Positions 33,669 through 43,233 are shown, numbered from the stretch's first letter. The stretch is DNA of 64,000 nt from CBDCWT01 sp965223305 (GCA_965223305.1 CBDCWT010000036.1:62001-126000); one strand, 5' to 3'. Numbers and translations: made by a program. The notes: generated by a model from the letters alone, not told the origin.

Positions 33669-35630
33669 ATGAAGCGGGACGCGTCTCTGCGGCTGGACCA
33701 GGAACGGCGGAACTCCATCTTCCGGCTGCGTCTCTGTCTACTGCTGGCCCTCCTGCCGCCACTCGTCGCAGCCTATCGCCTCCGCGATTGGCTACCGTCA
33801 GAGGGAACCAAAATCGCCGTATCACCAGACGGCAGGTTTTTGGCGTCGATTTATCGGGCACGTCGGCGGAGGAGCAAGTGGGAGGGACATCTAGACGTTC
33901 GCCGGCTGCCGATGGGCGACTGTTGGATGCTCAAGCAGGAAACCAGTCGACCAACATCGATCGCGTTCACACCACAGAGTGACTTACTCGCCGTCGGTCA
34001 TTTCGACGGAAGGATTGACATTTGGGACTTGAACTCCCGTGGGCGGCGAGCAGTTTTTTGGGTGACCGATTTGCAGATAACCCACCTAGCTTACAGCAAC
34101 GAAGGAGATCGGCTGGTTGCGATAGGCAGGATGGGAGCTGCGATCTTTCAGATGGACGCGGAAACAGGCGACGTGATCGATAGGCTAGCAACACCGGTGA
34201 GGTTCGCGGAAGCCGTTGCACGCAACCAGCGATTGGCTCTCGCACCAGTTGTCTACCCGCCTACACGTGTCGCGATCTACGAGTTTCAACGCGACAACCT
34301 CGAACATAGCATGACCCTTCGCGGCGGTCGGGCACCTGTTGCCTGGTCTGCTGACGGGCGTCGGTTGGCAGCTAAAGTGGGGTCAACGGTTCAGCTTTGG
34401 GACTTTGCAGAAAGGGAAGTAGCCCAAGTAATTCGTATGGACGGAGGCAGAGTGAACGGACTGGCTACCTCACCAAGGACCAACACACTTGCCGTGGCGT
34501 GGCGTGTTCCTACAACTCAGCCGTCCTCGGACCCGAAGAGCAAGGTGACCCTATGGGACCTCGACAGCGGTTCTCCGCTCGCAACAGTGGCAACCGGTTT
34601 GCTGGTCAGACAGCTGACTTTCACCCCAGACGGCAGGCAGTTGGCTGGGATCGGTCGCGACGGCAAGACGAGGTTGTGGGATGTCGCGACTGGTCGCCTG
34701 CACAGCGAGTTTTCGCCCCACCAGTCGACAGCATTCACATTCCGCATGTTGCTGGTGTCAATCCTGTTGTGGTGTGGTGTTTGGTTCTGGTCCGGCATCT
34801 GCCGGCAAGCTGGATCGGCTTGGGATGTCGGCCTGGTTAGTGCCCTAGCGGTTGTGGTTTTGGTGGTTCGAGTTCGGGAGGTTGGCCATCAGCCGTTGGC
34901 CCACGCGCTCATGTACGCCGCGGTAGGCAACCTCGTTTGCCTCTTCACTTTGTTTGTCATGTTAGGGAGCTGCCGTTGGTCGTTGCGGGTACCCGCCGTG
35001 TTGGTCACGGGCGCACTTCTGTGGATGGTTGCGTTCGTCGCGGGCGACGCTGCCACTGTTTTTTCGTCTTCCCTAAGCGGCTCAACGATCGGCCTTCCAT
35101 GTTGGCTGCTGTTGTTGGCGATGTTGCGTGGGTATGGTTGGAGGGTGGTTCAAGTCGGCAGCAACGTCCCGGTCGTGGAAATGCCAGCGCGGCAATTCCC
35201 TTTGCGAGATGTGCTGCTGTCGATGGGCGCCGCGGGATTGTTCTTCGCCGTGGCCCGAGGAGTCAGCCCACGGGAAGTACCTCCGGCCGCCATGTCGTTT
35301 CTGCTGGTCAACTGCGGCCTTTCGATTGTCATCGCTGCAGGTGGAGTATTCGCTACGTTGGGACGGCGGCCGATGGCCTATCTCGCAGTCACAGCCATGG
35401 CCGCCTTGGCGAGCGTTTGGAGTCTATCATCACTGTTTCACAAAAGGATCGTGCCCGTGATGCCCGGCGGGCGCTTACCCCAATGGTGGTTCGAGACCTT
35501 GGGTGGCGTGTTGTTCGTGACTGTCATCTGCTCGGGGTTGTTGATGCGACTCTACGGTTATCGGCTGCAGACGATGAAATCGGTGAGCGGCACGTCAAGC
35601 AACACCAGATCGCTTTGGTATCGGCATTAG
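33669..35630 (+). CDS. WD40 propeller fused to a polytopic membrane domain
   Basis: A 653-residue protein. One hydrophobic segment ('LRLCLLLALLPPLVAAYRL', about residues 15-35) is followed by a WD40-like propeller of roughly 300 residues with units such as 'AVSPDGRFLASIYRARR', 'FTPDGRQLAGIGRDGKTRLWDVATG'. Then come about eight hydrophobic segments from residue 360 to the end. I do not recognise this membrane half. The propeller would be periplasmic if the first segment is an uncleaved anchor. It stands alone between two repeat-rich gaps. Confidence 0.75.
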   Translation: MKRDASLRLDQERRNSIFRLRLCLLLALLPPLVAAYRLRDWLPSEGTKIAVSPDGRFLASIYRARRRRSKWEGHLDVRRLPMGDCWMLKQETSRPTSIAFTPQSDLLAVGHFDGRIDIWDLNSRGRRAVFWVTDLQITHLAYSNEGDRLVAIGRMGAAIFQMDAETGDVIDRLATPVRFAEAVARNQRLALAPVVYPPTRVAIYEFQRDNLEHSMTLRGGRAPVAWSADGRRLAAKVGSTVQLWDFAEREVAQVIRMDGGRVNGLATSPRTNTLAVAWRVPTTQPSSDPKSKVTLWDLDSGSPLATVATGLLVRQLTFTPDGRQLAGIGRDGKTRLWDVATGRLHSEFSPHQSTAFTFRMLLVSILLWCGVWFWSGICRQAGSAWDVGLVSALAVVVLVVRVREVGHQPLAHALMYAAVGNLVCLFTLFVMLGSCRWSLRVPAVLVTGALLWMVAFVAGDAATVFSSSLSGSTIGLPCWLLLLAMLRGYGWRVVQVGSNVPVVEMPARQFPLRDVLLSMGAAGLFFAVARGVSPREVPPAAMSFLLVNCGLSIVIAAGGVFATLGRRPMAYLAVTAMAALASVWSLSSLFHKRIVPVMPGGRLPQWWFETLGGVLFVTVICSGLLMRLYGYRLQTMKSVSGTSSNTRSLWYRH

Positions 35631-35761
35631 CCGACCAGCGTTGGTCAGTTCGCCGTAATACTTGCGCTGCCACTTGGCGAGAACACGTGCTCGAACGATC
35701 GCCCTCACGTTGCGTCTTCCTCACAAGGTCTCTCGAAACCCGATTTGACGCACTACTCTGT

Positions 35762-35820
35762 GACCTCTGTGTCTCCGTGTTTCATTAGTTGGTTGTCCAA
35801 AACACAGAGGCACAGAGGAC
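35762..35820. repeat. Inverted repeat in gap
   Basis: Arms of 19 bases around CCTCTGTGTCTCCGTGTTT pair with AAACACAGAGGCACAGAGG with two mismatches. It lies just after the WD40-membrane gene and could stop transcription. The gap 35.63-36.27 kb holds no gene. Confidence 0.65.
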
Positions 35821-35901
35821 GCGGAGCAGGTGACAGAAAAGTGACACGGTCCCAAATTGTCGGTCTCCATTTGTGTTAGAATTCACGCTACATGCGATAC
35901 C

Positions 35902-35949
35902 TCATCACGCGGAGCGTGATGACTACGTAGACGTCACGCTCCGCGTGAC
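35902..35949. repeat. Double palindrome TCACGCGGAGCGTGA
   Basis: Two short palindromes (ATCACGCGGAGCGTGAT and GTCACGCTCCGCGTGAC) face each other, with a small CTACGTAG centre. This is a REP-like element. Confidence 0.65.
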
Positions 35950-36022
35950 GTGGCCTACCCTGTAGGCGCCCTGTGCGATCGACGTGAGATCGAAGTCCAA
36001 CCGCGTTCCACGGTCAAACAAA

Positions 36023-36082
36023 TCAGCCGGCATGCGTTAGTAGCCGGTTTTGTAGGAACCGTGAGCTAACGCAGCGGCTGAC
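36023..36082. repeat. R3-type palindromic repeat, paired copy
   Basis: TCAGCCGGCATGCGTTAG on the left pairs with CTAACGCAGCGGCTGA on the right. The same GCCG....GCGTTAG motif recurs in the tandem array at 21.6 kb and singly at 47.5 and 61.6 kb. Confidence 0.6.
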
Positions 36083-36203
36083 ATCGCAAAATCACGCTCG
36101 GTCAGTTGGCCTTGCTTGGGCAACTGGCTTTGATCCTCATCTGCGACCCCCCGTTCGCCGGCTTCACGCAGTTGCCTGCTCGCACAGTTGTCTCGCACCC
36201 CGT

Positions 36204-36240
36204 TTGACGTGCCACCGTCAACACGTTACCTTAGGGTAAC
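36204..36240 (+). promoter_or_regulatory. Candidate promoter with overlapping operator for the ArsR operon
   Basis: TTGACG (36204-36209) and TACCTT (36227-36232) are spaced by 17 bases. A 16-base near-palindrome GTTACCTTAGGGTAAC (36225-36240) overlaps the -10 box. It lies 34 bases before the first gene of an operon that encodes an ArsR repressor, so an autoregulatory operator is a reasonable inference. Confidence 0.45.
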
Positions 36241-36274
36241 ATATTGAACACACCGCTTTCGGGGATGACCAGCG

Positions 36275-36706
36275 ATGCCAGAGACCCAAGAGTTGGTATT
36301 GGATCTTGCTCAGAGTATTGAGATCGGGTCCGCCATTGGAGACGCCTATCAGGCGCTTCTCCGCCGGCTGACTGTTGACAGTGTGACGCCGGACAACAAG
36401 CCGCTGCCGATGGTGTTGGAGGAGTGGCCGGGTGGCCGCTGGTTTCGCGATCTTGGCCCGGGCCAGGGGCACCTCTGGGGTTTTGTGCAAGTCATCAAGC
36501 CACCGACCCTGATCGAGATCCACGGGCCAATGTTCATGTCGTATGCGGTGACGGGGCACGTTCAGTTTCACCTGACTCCGATTTCCGGAGGCACGGAATT
36601 GTCGCTGCGGCATCGCGTGTTAGGCGAAGTCGAGCAGCAGCATCGCGAGGGGGTGACCCACGGGTGGGATCAGTTCTTGAAAGCCGTAAAACGGCTGGCT
36701 GAATAG
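36275..36706 (+). CDS. SRPBCC / AHSA1-like protein
   Basis: A 143-residue cytoplasmic protein of the SRPBCC superfamily. Visible pieces are 'EIGSAIGDAYQALLRRLTVD', 'LEEWPGGRWFRDLGPGQGHLWGFVQVIKPPTLIEIHGP' and 'GTELSLRHRVLGEV', like activator-of-Hsp90-ATPase-type (AHSA1) small proteins. These are frequently encoded next to ArsR regulators and DUF899 proteins, as here. Ligand unknown. Confidence 0.82.
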   Translation: MPETQELVLDLAQSIEIGSAIGDAYQALLRRLTVDSVTPDNKPLPMVLEEWPGGRWFRDLGPGQGHLWGFVQVIKPPTLIEIHGPMFMSYAVTGHVQFHLTPISGGTELSLRHRVLGEVEQQHREGVTHGWDQFLKAVKRLAE

Positions 36707-36741
36707 GCAGCGTCAGTACTGCACTTTGGGGACGAAAGACC

Positions 36742-37098
36742 ATGGCCCGGGATCTCGACCACGTTTGGAAGGCGCTCGCCGACCCGACTCGGCGGAAGAT
36801 CCTCGACCAGCTGCGTCAAGGCCCACGTCCGACGACTCAAATTGTCCAGCGCTTTCCACATCTCTCGAGGTTTGCCGTGATGAAGCATTTGGAGGTGCTG
36901 CGCGAGGCAGGCTTGGTGCGCACGCGGAGCGAGGGCAGACAGCGAATCAACTCGCTAAACGCGGCGCCGATTCGCGAGATCGTCGAGCGTTGGATTGGCA
37001 AGTTCGAGGCGTACTGGGGCAACACTTTGTTGAGAGTCAAGGAAGCGGCCGAGTCAGAAGGCGCTGAAGCGAAGGAGCCGCGTAACCGGCGCGCGTAG
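36742..37098 (+). CDS. ArsR-family transcriptional regulator
   Basis: A 118-residue winged-helix repressor: 'HVWKALADPTRRKILDQLRQGPRPTTQIVQRFPHLSRFAVMKHLEVLREAGLVRTRSEGRQRINSLN' is a full ArsR/SdpR-type HTH with its wing. No metal-sensing CxC motif is present, so it is unlikely to be an arsenic or metal sensor. It lies 35 bases after the SRPBCC gene and 25 before the DUF899 gene, and probably controls this operon. Confidence 0.92.
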   Translation: MARDLDHVWKALADPTRRKILDQLRQGPRPTTQIVQRFPHLSRFAVMKHLEVLREAGLVRTRSEGRQRINSLNAAPIREIVERWIGKFEAYWGNTLLRVKEAAESEGAEAKEPRNRRA

Positions 37099-37123
37099 TG
37101 TTTCGAGAGGAAAGGAGCGGACG

Positions 37124-37858
37124 ATGCCAGATCACGCAGTTGTTTCCGGCGAAGAATGGTTGACAGCACGCAAAGCTCTGCTGGAGAAGGAAAAGAAGTT
37201 TTCACGAATGCGCGATGAATTGACCGAGCTGCGCCGAAGCCTTCCGTGGCAACGTGTCGACAAGGAGTACTCGTTTGACAGCCCGGCTGGCAAGGAAACG
37301 CTGGCCGAGTTGTTCGCTGAGTGCAGCCAGCTCGTGATCTATCACTTCATGTTCGATCCCACTTGGGAGGCGGGTTGTAAGGTCTGCAGCCTCCTTGGCG
37401 ATCACTCTGATCCGCTGGTCGCCCATCTGCTGCATCGTGACGTCACGTTGGTCTTTGTGTCGCGAGCTCCGCTGGCCAAGCTGGAGGCCTATAGGCAGCG
37501 CATGGGCTGGAGTTTCAAATGGGTTTCCTCATTCGATAGTGACTTCAATTGGGACTATGACGTATCGTTCAAGCAAGAGGATCTCGACACGGGCCGTGCC
37601 TACTACAACTATCAGGAGGGCGCCAAGTTCCCGGTGACGGAAGGTCCGGGGATCAGCTCGTTCTTCAAGGACGAGACCGGACAGGTGTTTCACACGTACT
37701 CGTCATTCGGGCGAGGACTGGAGAATTTCCTCGGCATCTACCATTTTCTTGACATCGTACCGAAGGGGCGTGACGAGGGCGGCTTGCCGTATGGGATGGC
37801 GTGGGTTCAGCGGCGGGACGAGTACGACGACGATTCGATCGTCGATCCGTATGTCTAG
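37124..37858 (+). CDS. DUF899 thioredoxin-fold protein
   Basis: A 244-residue cytoplasmic protein of the DUF899 family, a thioredoxin-like fold. The signature 'EWLTARKALLEKEKKFSRMRDEL', 'LVIYHFMFDPTWEAGCKVCS' (with CxxC) and the C-terminal 'HTYSSFGRGLENFLGIYHFLDIVPKGRDE' are all present. The role is not known; a thiol-redox function is inferred from the CxxC. A GGAAAGGAGCG site precedes the ATG. Confidence 0.9.
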   Translation: MPDHAVVSGEEWLTARKALLEKEKKFSRMRDELTELRRSLPWQRVDKEYSFDSPAGKETLAELFAECSQLVIYHFMFDPTWEAGCKVCSLLGDHSDPLVAHLLHRDVTLVFVSRAPLAKLEAYRQRMGWSFKWVSSFDSDFNWDYDVSFKQEDLDTGRAYYNYQEGAKFPVTEGPGISSFFKDETGQVFHTYSSFGRGLENFLGIYHFLDIVPKGRDEGGLPYGMAWVQRRDEYDDDSIVDPYV

Positions 37859-37890
37859 CCAATTTGCCGACGTTCCACTGCTATCCCATC

Positions 37891-38015
37891 GTAGCCGAGC
37901 CCGAAAGTAGCCGAACCCGTCAGAACGTAGCCGAACTCGCCAAAGCGTAGCCGAACTCGCCAGAGTTTGGTTTGGTGAACCACCGATTCGTCCAAATTCT
38001 GGCGAATTCGGCTAC
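37891..38015. repeat. R2 repeat with tandemly expanded arm
   Basis: Four successive versions of the arm GTAGCCGAACTCGCCAGAG stand on the left, and one matching arm CTGGCGAATTCGGCTAC on the right. Expansion on one side only suggests slippage. Confidence 0.75.
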
Positions 38016-38233
38016 AAGAAAGTTTGGTCGACTCCTCAGCCGCATCGTGCGTGGACCGAACGCTGCTCGATTTGCGGCCCTGCGGACTTTCTGATGGTTC
38101 CTCGAACTGCAGCTACGGTCTTGCCGTAGTAGGGGAGTGTGGTGACGGCCCGCAGAGGTGTTCCGGAACGCATATTCGACTATATTGAAGTGGTTGGTGG
38201 CAAATCCATCATTCTTGGCGAGGGATTCGAGCG

Positions 38234-40054
38234 ATGCGACACCGTGTGACCATTGCGGTGATCGTGCTGATCTGCATGGCGGCGGGTTTCGCGGGCTACA
38301 TGCTGCGCTCACCTCCCCAAGGGCTCCAGGCTTCCGCGCCCCGTTTTCCTGTCGCATTGGGGCCTCGCAGCCAGTTCACGACTTCGGCGGATTGCGAGTC
38401 TTGTCATCCGGACCAGCACGCAAGTTGGCACGCCTCGTACCACCGCACAATGACACAGCTGGCTTCTCCTGAAGCAGTCGTCGCACCTTTTGACGGAATT
38501 AAACTGTCGGACTACCGTCAGACCGCGGAGCTCGAGCAGCGGGGTGACGAGTTTTGGGTGCGGATGATCGACCATGAGCCACTGCTGGCCACCGGCGCCG
38601 GGGCCGAGCTCAGCGACTTGCCTACAGTCGAACGTCAGGTGGTGATGACCACTGGTTCACACCATTTCCAAGCCTACTGGACAGTTGAAAAGGACGGCCA
38701 AGAACTCTGGCTGTTCCCTTGGCGGTACCATATCGCCAGCAAACGGTGGATTCACCGGCGGGATGTGTTTTTGCAACCACCGATCGACGTGCCCGAGTTC
38801 CATCACAAGATCTGGAACGGCGAGTGCATTGATTGTCACACCACCGGGGGACGTCCGGGGCTGGACATGGTGTCGCAGACGTTTGCCACCAAAGCCGCGG
38901 AGCTGGGTATTGCTTGCGAGGCTTGTCACGGCCCAGGGGAGCAGCATATCGAAGTGGCCAACGATGCACGCCGCAACGGAATCGAAGAGTCCGACGTGGC
39001 GGACTGGCGAATCGTCAATCCGGCTACGGTCGAAGCGAGGAAGTCGGCTCAGGTCTGCGGTCAATGTCATAGCGACTCTTTCCATCTGCACGCCGACCAC
39101 GTTGAGGTTGGCAAACGCTACCTGCCGGGGCAGGAACTAAATCAGTTTCTGCGGCTAACAAAGCCGGGCACAATCGGTGATCCCGCCTACTGGGAGGACG
39201 GTGTTTGCCGCGCCGGGGGCCGCGAGTACAACGCGCTGACCCGTTCGGAATGCCATATTTATGGCTCGGTGACCTGCCTCAGCTGCCACTCGATGCACAG
39301 CAGCAGCGACCCCAACGATCAGCTTGCTGCAGGTATGAACAGCGATTCTGCCTGCTTTCAGTGCCACGAGTCGTATCGCGAGAAGATCCGGGAGCACACG
39401 CATCATCCGGTCGGGTCGAGCGGTAGCCAGTGTTTCAACTGCCACATGCCGCACACCAGCTTTGCCTTGCTGAAGGCGATCCGAAACCACCAGATCGGCA
39501 GTCCGAAGGTCAGCCCAATAGTTCCCGATGGCCGGCCAAATGCTTGCAACCTCTGCCATCTGGACAAGACGCTTGCTTGGACGGCCGACCATCTGACTGA
39601 GTGGTATGACCAGGCGCCGGTGGAGTTAGACGAGGACCAGAGCACGGTCGCCGCCTCGTTACTCTGGTTGTTGCGCGGCGACGCGGCTCAGCGGATCATC
39701 TCCGGTTGGCACTTCGGTTGGCAGGCAGCGCAAGAAACCAGCGGCAACGACTGGCTCGCACCCCACCTGGCCCATTTGCTTGACGACGACTACGCTGCTG
39801 TCCGCTGGATTGCGATCGAGTCGCTACGGAAGCTGCCTGGATTCGACGCCTACGCGTATGAGTACAACGACGCACCGCCGCAACGTCGCAAGGCGGTGAT
39901 CGACGCCGTGGAACATTGGAACCGGACCCAGCGCGACAATGTCAGTCGGACGGCGAGCGAGCTCTTATTCAGTCCGACGGGAACCGTCAAATCGGAGGTT
40001 GTCTCGCGATTGTTGCGCGAACAGGACAAACGTCCGGTCGGCATTCTGGAGTAA
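38234..40054 (+). CDS. Octaheme cytochrome c (cytochrome c554-like)
   Basis: A 606-residue exported multiheme protein. A signal anchor (residues 5-25, 'VTIAVIVLICMAAGFAGYML') precedes eight CxxCH haem sites: CESCH, CIDCH, CEACH, CGQCH, CLSCH, CFQCH, CFNCH and CNLCH, in that order. The first is followed by 'PDQHASWHASYHRTM', as in c554-type proteins. The last 150 residues have HEAT-like helices and no haem. It is a periplasmic electron carrier or reductase subunit; the substrate cannot be told. No partner quinol dehydrogenase is adjacent. Confidence 0.9.
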   Translation: MRHRVTIAVIVLICMAAGFAGYMLRSPPQGLQASAPRFPVALGPRSQFTTSADCESCHPDQHASWHASYHRTMTQLASPEAVVAPFDGIKLSDYRQTAELEQRGDEFWVRMIDHEPLLATGAGAELSDLPTVERQVVMTTGSHHFQAYWTVEKDGQELWLFPWRYHIASKRWIHRRDVFLQPPIDVPEFHHKIWNGECIDCHTTGGRPGLDMVSQTFATKAAELGIACEACHGPGEQHIEVANDARRNGIEESDVADWRIVNPATVEARKSAQVCGQCHSDSFHLHADHVEVGKRYLPGQELNQFLRLTKPGTIGDPAYWEDGVCRAGGREYNALTRSECHIYGSVTCLSCHSMHSSSDPNDQLAAGMNSDSACFQCHESYREKIREHTHHPVGSSGSQCFNCHMPHTSFALLKAIRNHQIGSPKVSPIVPDGRPNACNLCHLDKTLAWTADHLTEWYDQAPVELDEDQSTVAASLLWLLRGDAAQRIISGWHFGWQAAQETSGNDWLAPHLAHLLDDDYAAVRWIAIESLRKLPGFDAYAYEYNDAPPQRRKAVIDAVEHWNRTQRDNVSRTASELLFSPTGTVKSEVVSRLLREQDKRPVGILE

Positions 40055-40165
40055 GCCGGCACGACGTAGTCAGTTTATCTGGACTGTGGTCGTGACGTCA
40101 TCGAACTCACCTTCTCGAGAGCTGTAACCGTCAGTGGATCCGTCTCTCTGTGCCGATGGCCCTGC

Positions 40166-40345
40166 TAGCCCGAATTATTCATGAGCGATCTGCTGCGAGG
40201 TCGTAAGTCCATCCGTGGCTTCGTCATGCTTCACAATTCGCCCTCGACGTATTGCTACAATACGCCTGCGGAAGAATTGCTCGCCTTCCTTACCACGAAC
40301 GTACTTACAACCTCTCGCGACGATCTTCATGAATAATCCGGGCTA
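40166..40345 (+). mobile_element. R1 MITE-like nested-palindrome element
   Basis: A full 180-base copy with CTAG at both ends. Its right end lies 12 bases before the ATG of the dockerin-lipase gene, so the untranslated leader of that gene is largely R1 sequence. Confidence 0.85.
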
Positions 40346-40357
40346 GCCAAGGTGCGC

Positions 40358-43018
40358 ATGCCAGCGATGCGCAGCGGCCGAAATTCCCTTGCAGCTTCCA
40401 GCCATCTGCGGCAAGATGCGGTCATCGACCTGTCGTTCAGCAAAGAGGGTGCAGTGGGCGATCGCCGAACCCGAAGATTGGAGCTGCTTGAAGAGCGCCG
40501 CGCGCTCAGTGGGGTCACGCTGATCACCCACGGCTTCGGTGGCAACGTCTCCAGCTGGGTGACGCAGCTGGCTAACGCCATGGAATCCCGTGCGCCGGAG
40601 CTAGACCAGTTGCGATATGTCGTCGAGGTGACTGATCCGGGGCACGACGGGGGCCCGCTGTCGGTCAGCAGTCATTCCAGATCAGGACCGTTACCGACCA
40701 GCAGTGAAACCGCGAATCCGGAGATCACCATTTTGCTGGATTGGAGCGATGTCGCGGGGTCCTTTTCGCTGAGCCCCTACTACCGTAGCACGGTGGACGT
40801 TGCGGACGCAGTGGCGCAGGCGTTGGCAACACCGGGTTTCTTAGAGGATTTGACTGCGCCGGTGGTCGAGTTACCGCTGCACTTGATTGGCCACAGTCGG
40901 GGTGGATCACTGGTGGGTGAACTTGCACGGAATCTTGGCTCGCTCGGCGTCTGGGTGGACCACGTCACAACGCTCGATCCGCACCCAGTCGACGGAGTGC
41001 GTGACCCCTTCGGGTTCGATTTTGGCGATGCTGCGATGTCGGCATGGGAGACGGTTGTTTTTTGGGATAACTACTGGCGCACTCAGGGGGATACAAGTCT
41101 GGATTTTACCGGTGAACCGGTTGTCGGTAGCCACGACGTTCAGCTGAGCGAATCCGTACTCGACGACTTCACCGGCTACGCCAACGAGCACAGTGACGTC
41201 CATCTGTGGTACCACGGCACAGTCGACACCACAGGACCGATCGACGATGGTTCCGAGTCGGTAAGCGAGACAGCTGGTTGGTATGAAGGGCACATGGGAC
41301 CTCGCGACGGCATCGGCTATCACTTTAGCCGGGTCGCTGGGGGAGCGCGACCGACGGATGGATTGGCGGTTGGCATCGGAGGCGGCCAGGGTGAGCGGGT
41401 GGCGATTCTCGATCGGAGTTTAGATCGCTGGCCGAGTCTTGTTGCATTGGGAGTTGGCACAAGCTCGCTGGTGGTTGGCGAGCCGTTGATTGCCAGCTAC
41501 TCTTGGCACGACTGGGATAGTGACGCTGCGCTGTCGATCTACCTCGATTCTGACAGCAATCCGTTCAACGGTGTCCTCCAGCAGTTGGGCGAGACTTATG
41601 AGTTATCCCAGACGGCACCCGACCCGCTCGCGTCCGCATCTGTTGCCGTGCCGACTCTCGGCGTGGCTCCTGGCACTTACTATCTGGTCGGCGAGATCAG
41701 CGACGCAGTCCATTCCCGCTCGTTATACGTACCTCAACCGATCGAGTTGCGGTCCGGTTTGATTGTCACGTCGTTTACGCCCACGAGCTCTGGGTTCACG
41801 GCAGACTTCAGCTCAACGCTAGACACTCAACCGCTGAACCTCTATGGCAGCGGGTTGGGTCCGGCCGACATTGTCTTGCACGGTGAATCGACGGGGCCGG
41901 TTACTGGCTCGGCAGTGGTCGATGGTTCGCGGCGGAGAATCACGTTCTTACGCACGGGAGCTCCGCTCATGGACGACACCTACACGGTTACTCTGCGAAG
42001 TGGCGACGAGGCATTCAAGAACGTCACAGGTCTGCTGCTCGACGGCGACGGCGACGGGACCGGCGGCGATGACTATAGTCACACGTTCGCCGTGTCGTCA
42101 GGTGATGCGGTCGTCGTGGGGATGGCGGACTTGGTGCGCGGGCCAGGTCAAAGTGTGAATCTTCCCGCTGACACATCAGCGGGCATTCCAATCACTGTTA
42201 GCGACGGAGCGAGTGTCAGCACGATGGAATTGGAGATTCGCTATGACCCGGAGCTGCTCCAGATCGAGTCGGCCACACTAGGACCACAGGCTCCTGCAGG
42301 TGCCAATGTCCAGCTGAGCGAGCCGACGCCTGGTACGGTCAAGTTGACTTTCGTCAGTCCTGTCAACGTGGGGCCGGGAAGTGGGGTGCTGGCCAGCTTG
42401 GTGGCCGCAGTGCCCGCGGCGAGCGCCGGGAGCATTTACGGAAGGCAACAGCTGGTCGATATGGAAGTTGTTTCTCTCAGAGACTCGAACGCAAACTCTA
42501 TCGCAGCCGTCGACGATGATGCGGTGCACGCGGTCAGTTATTATGCGGACGTCTCCGGAAATGGTCGTATCAACGCAGGCGATGCCGCGCTGTTGGGGAG
42601 GGTTGCGGCGCTGTTGGAAACCGGCTTTGTCTCGGTGAGTCCGTTGTTGGATCCGACCATTCTAGGAGATATCAGCGGAAACGGTCGAATCAACGCCAAC
42701 GACGCCTCGCTTGTGGCACGGTTTGCCGCGTTGATTCCAGTCCCCGAGATTCCTGAGATTCCGGTGGGCCTAACCACCGCCGACGTCCAGGTGACCCGTT
42801 CGACGACGACCGCCGACCGCGGACGGGGCGGGTCGGGCGGCAAGCTTCCGCCTATTGTGGACATGAGTTGGTTCTCATCCGAGCGACCTGATTGGCGCCT
42901 AGCTGACCACCCTTCGCCTCTACTGTACGTGGGCCGCTGGTGGGACGAGGAGTTATTTCCTGGGGAGTGGTGGATCTCCACAGACGCCAGCGCATCAACA
43001 CCCTCGTTGATTCCATGA
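40358..43018 (+). CDS. Lipase-like protein with cohesin-like and dockerin domains
   Basis: An 886-residue protein. Near residue 45 is 'RRLELLEERRALS', the LE-x-R-x-L type motif found at the N-termini of planctomycete surface proteins. Then an alpha/beta hydrolase: 'LITHGFGGNVSSW' (oxyanion loop) and GHSRGG (nucleophile, about residue 177). Further on are beta-sandwich domains, a cohesin-like region ('SVSTMELEIRYDPELLQIESATLG'), and two dockerin-type repeats ('DVSGNGRINAGDAALLGRVAALL', 'DISGNGRINANDASLVARFAALI'). No standard signal peptide is visible. An in-frame GTG two codons upstream is an alternative start. Probably surface-attached; substrate unknown. Confidence 0.82.
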   Translation: MPAMRSGRNSLAASSHLRQDAVIDLSFSKEGAVGDRRTRRLELLEERRALSGVTLITHGFGGNVSSWVTQLANAMESRAPELDQLRYVVEVTDPGHDGGPLSVSSHSRSGPLPTSSETANPEITILLDWSDVAGSFSLSPYYRSTVDVADAVAQALATPGFLEDLTAPVVELPLHLIGHSRGGSLVGELARNLGSLGVWVDHVTTLDPHPVDGVRDPFGFDFGDAAMSAWETVVFWDNYWRTQGDTSLDFTGEPVVGSHDVQLSESVLDDFTGYANEHSDVHLWYHGTVDTTGPIDDGSESVSETAGWYEGHMGPRDGIGYHFSRVAGGARPTDGLAVGIGGGQGERVAILDRSLDRWPSLVALGVGTSSLVVGEPLIASYSWHDWDSDAALSIYLDSDSNPFNGVLQQLGETYELSQTAPDPLASASVAVPTLGVAPGTYYLVGEISDAVHSRSLYVPQPIELRSGLIVTSFTPTSSGFTADFSSTLDTQPLNLYGSGLGPADIVLHGESTGPVTGSAVVDGSRRRITFLRTGAPLMDDTYTVTLRSGDEAFKNVTGLLLDGDGDGTGGDDYSHTFAVSSGDAVVVGMADLVRGPGQSVNLPADTSAGIPITVSDGASVSTMELEIRYDPELLQIESATLGPQAPAGANVQLSEPTPGTVKLTFVSPVNVGPGSGVLASLVAAVPAASAGSIYGRQQLVDMEVVSLRDSNANSIAAVDDDAVHAVSYYADVSGNGRINAGDAALLGRVAALLETGFVSVSPLLDPTILGDISGNGRINANDASLVARFAALIPVPEIPEIPVGLTTADVQVTRSTTTADRGRGGSGGKLPPIVDMSWFSSERPDWRLADHPSPLLYVGRWWDEELFPGEWWISTDASASTPSLIP

Positions 43019-43233
43019 TCGCGCCGCTTTGCGCCTTTGGCTTTGGGGGGCGACCGAGTGTCCAACTTTCGCTGTCCGACCAGATTTCTACCTCCGAAGC
43101 GGAGGTCGGAGCGCTTGTGCTGCGGCGGCATCACGCAACATCACCGGTAGTCAAAAAAGCGATCCAAGTTTGTTAGTCTATTGGTGCGGCGCAGTTGCCA
43201 TAGTACCGAAGCGTAACAGGAACCAGGTGAACG

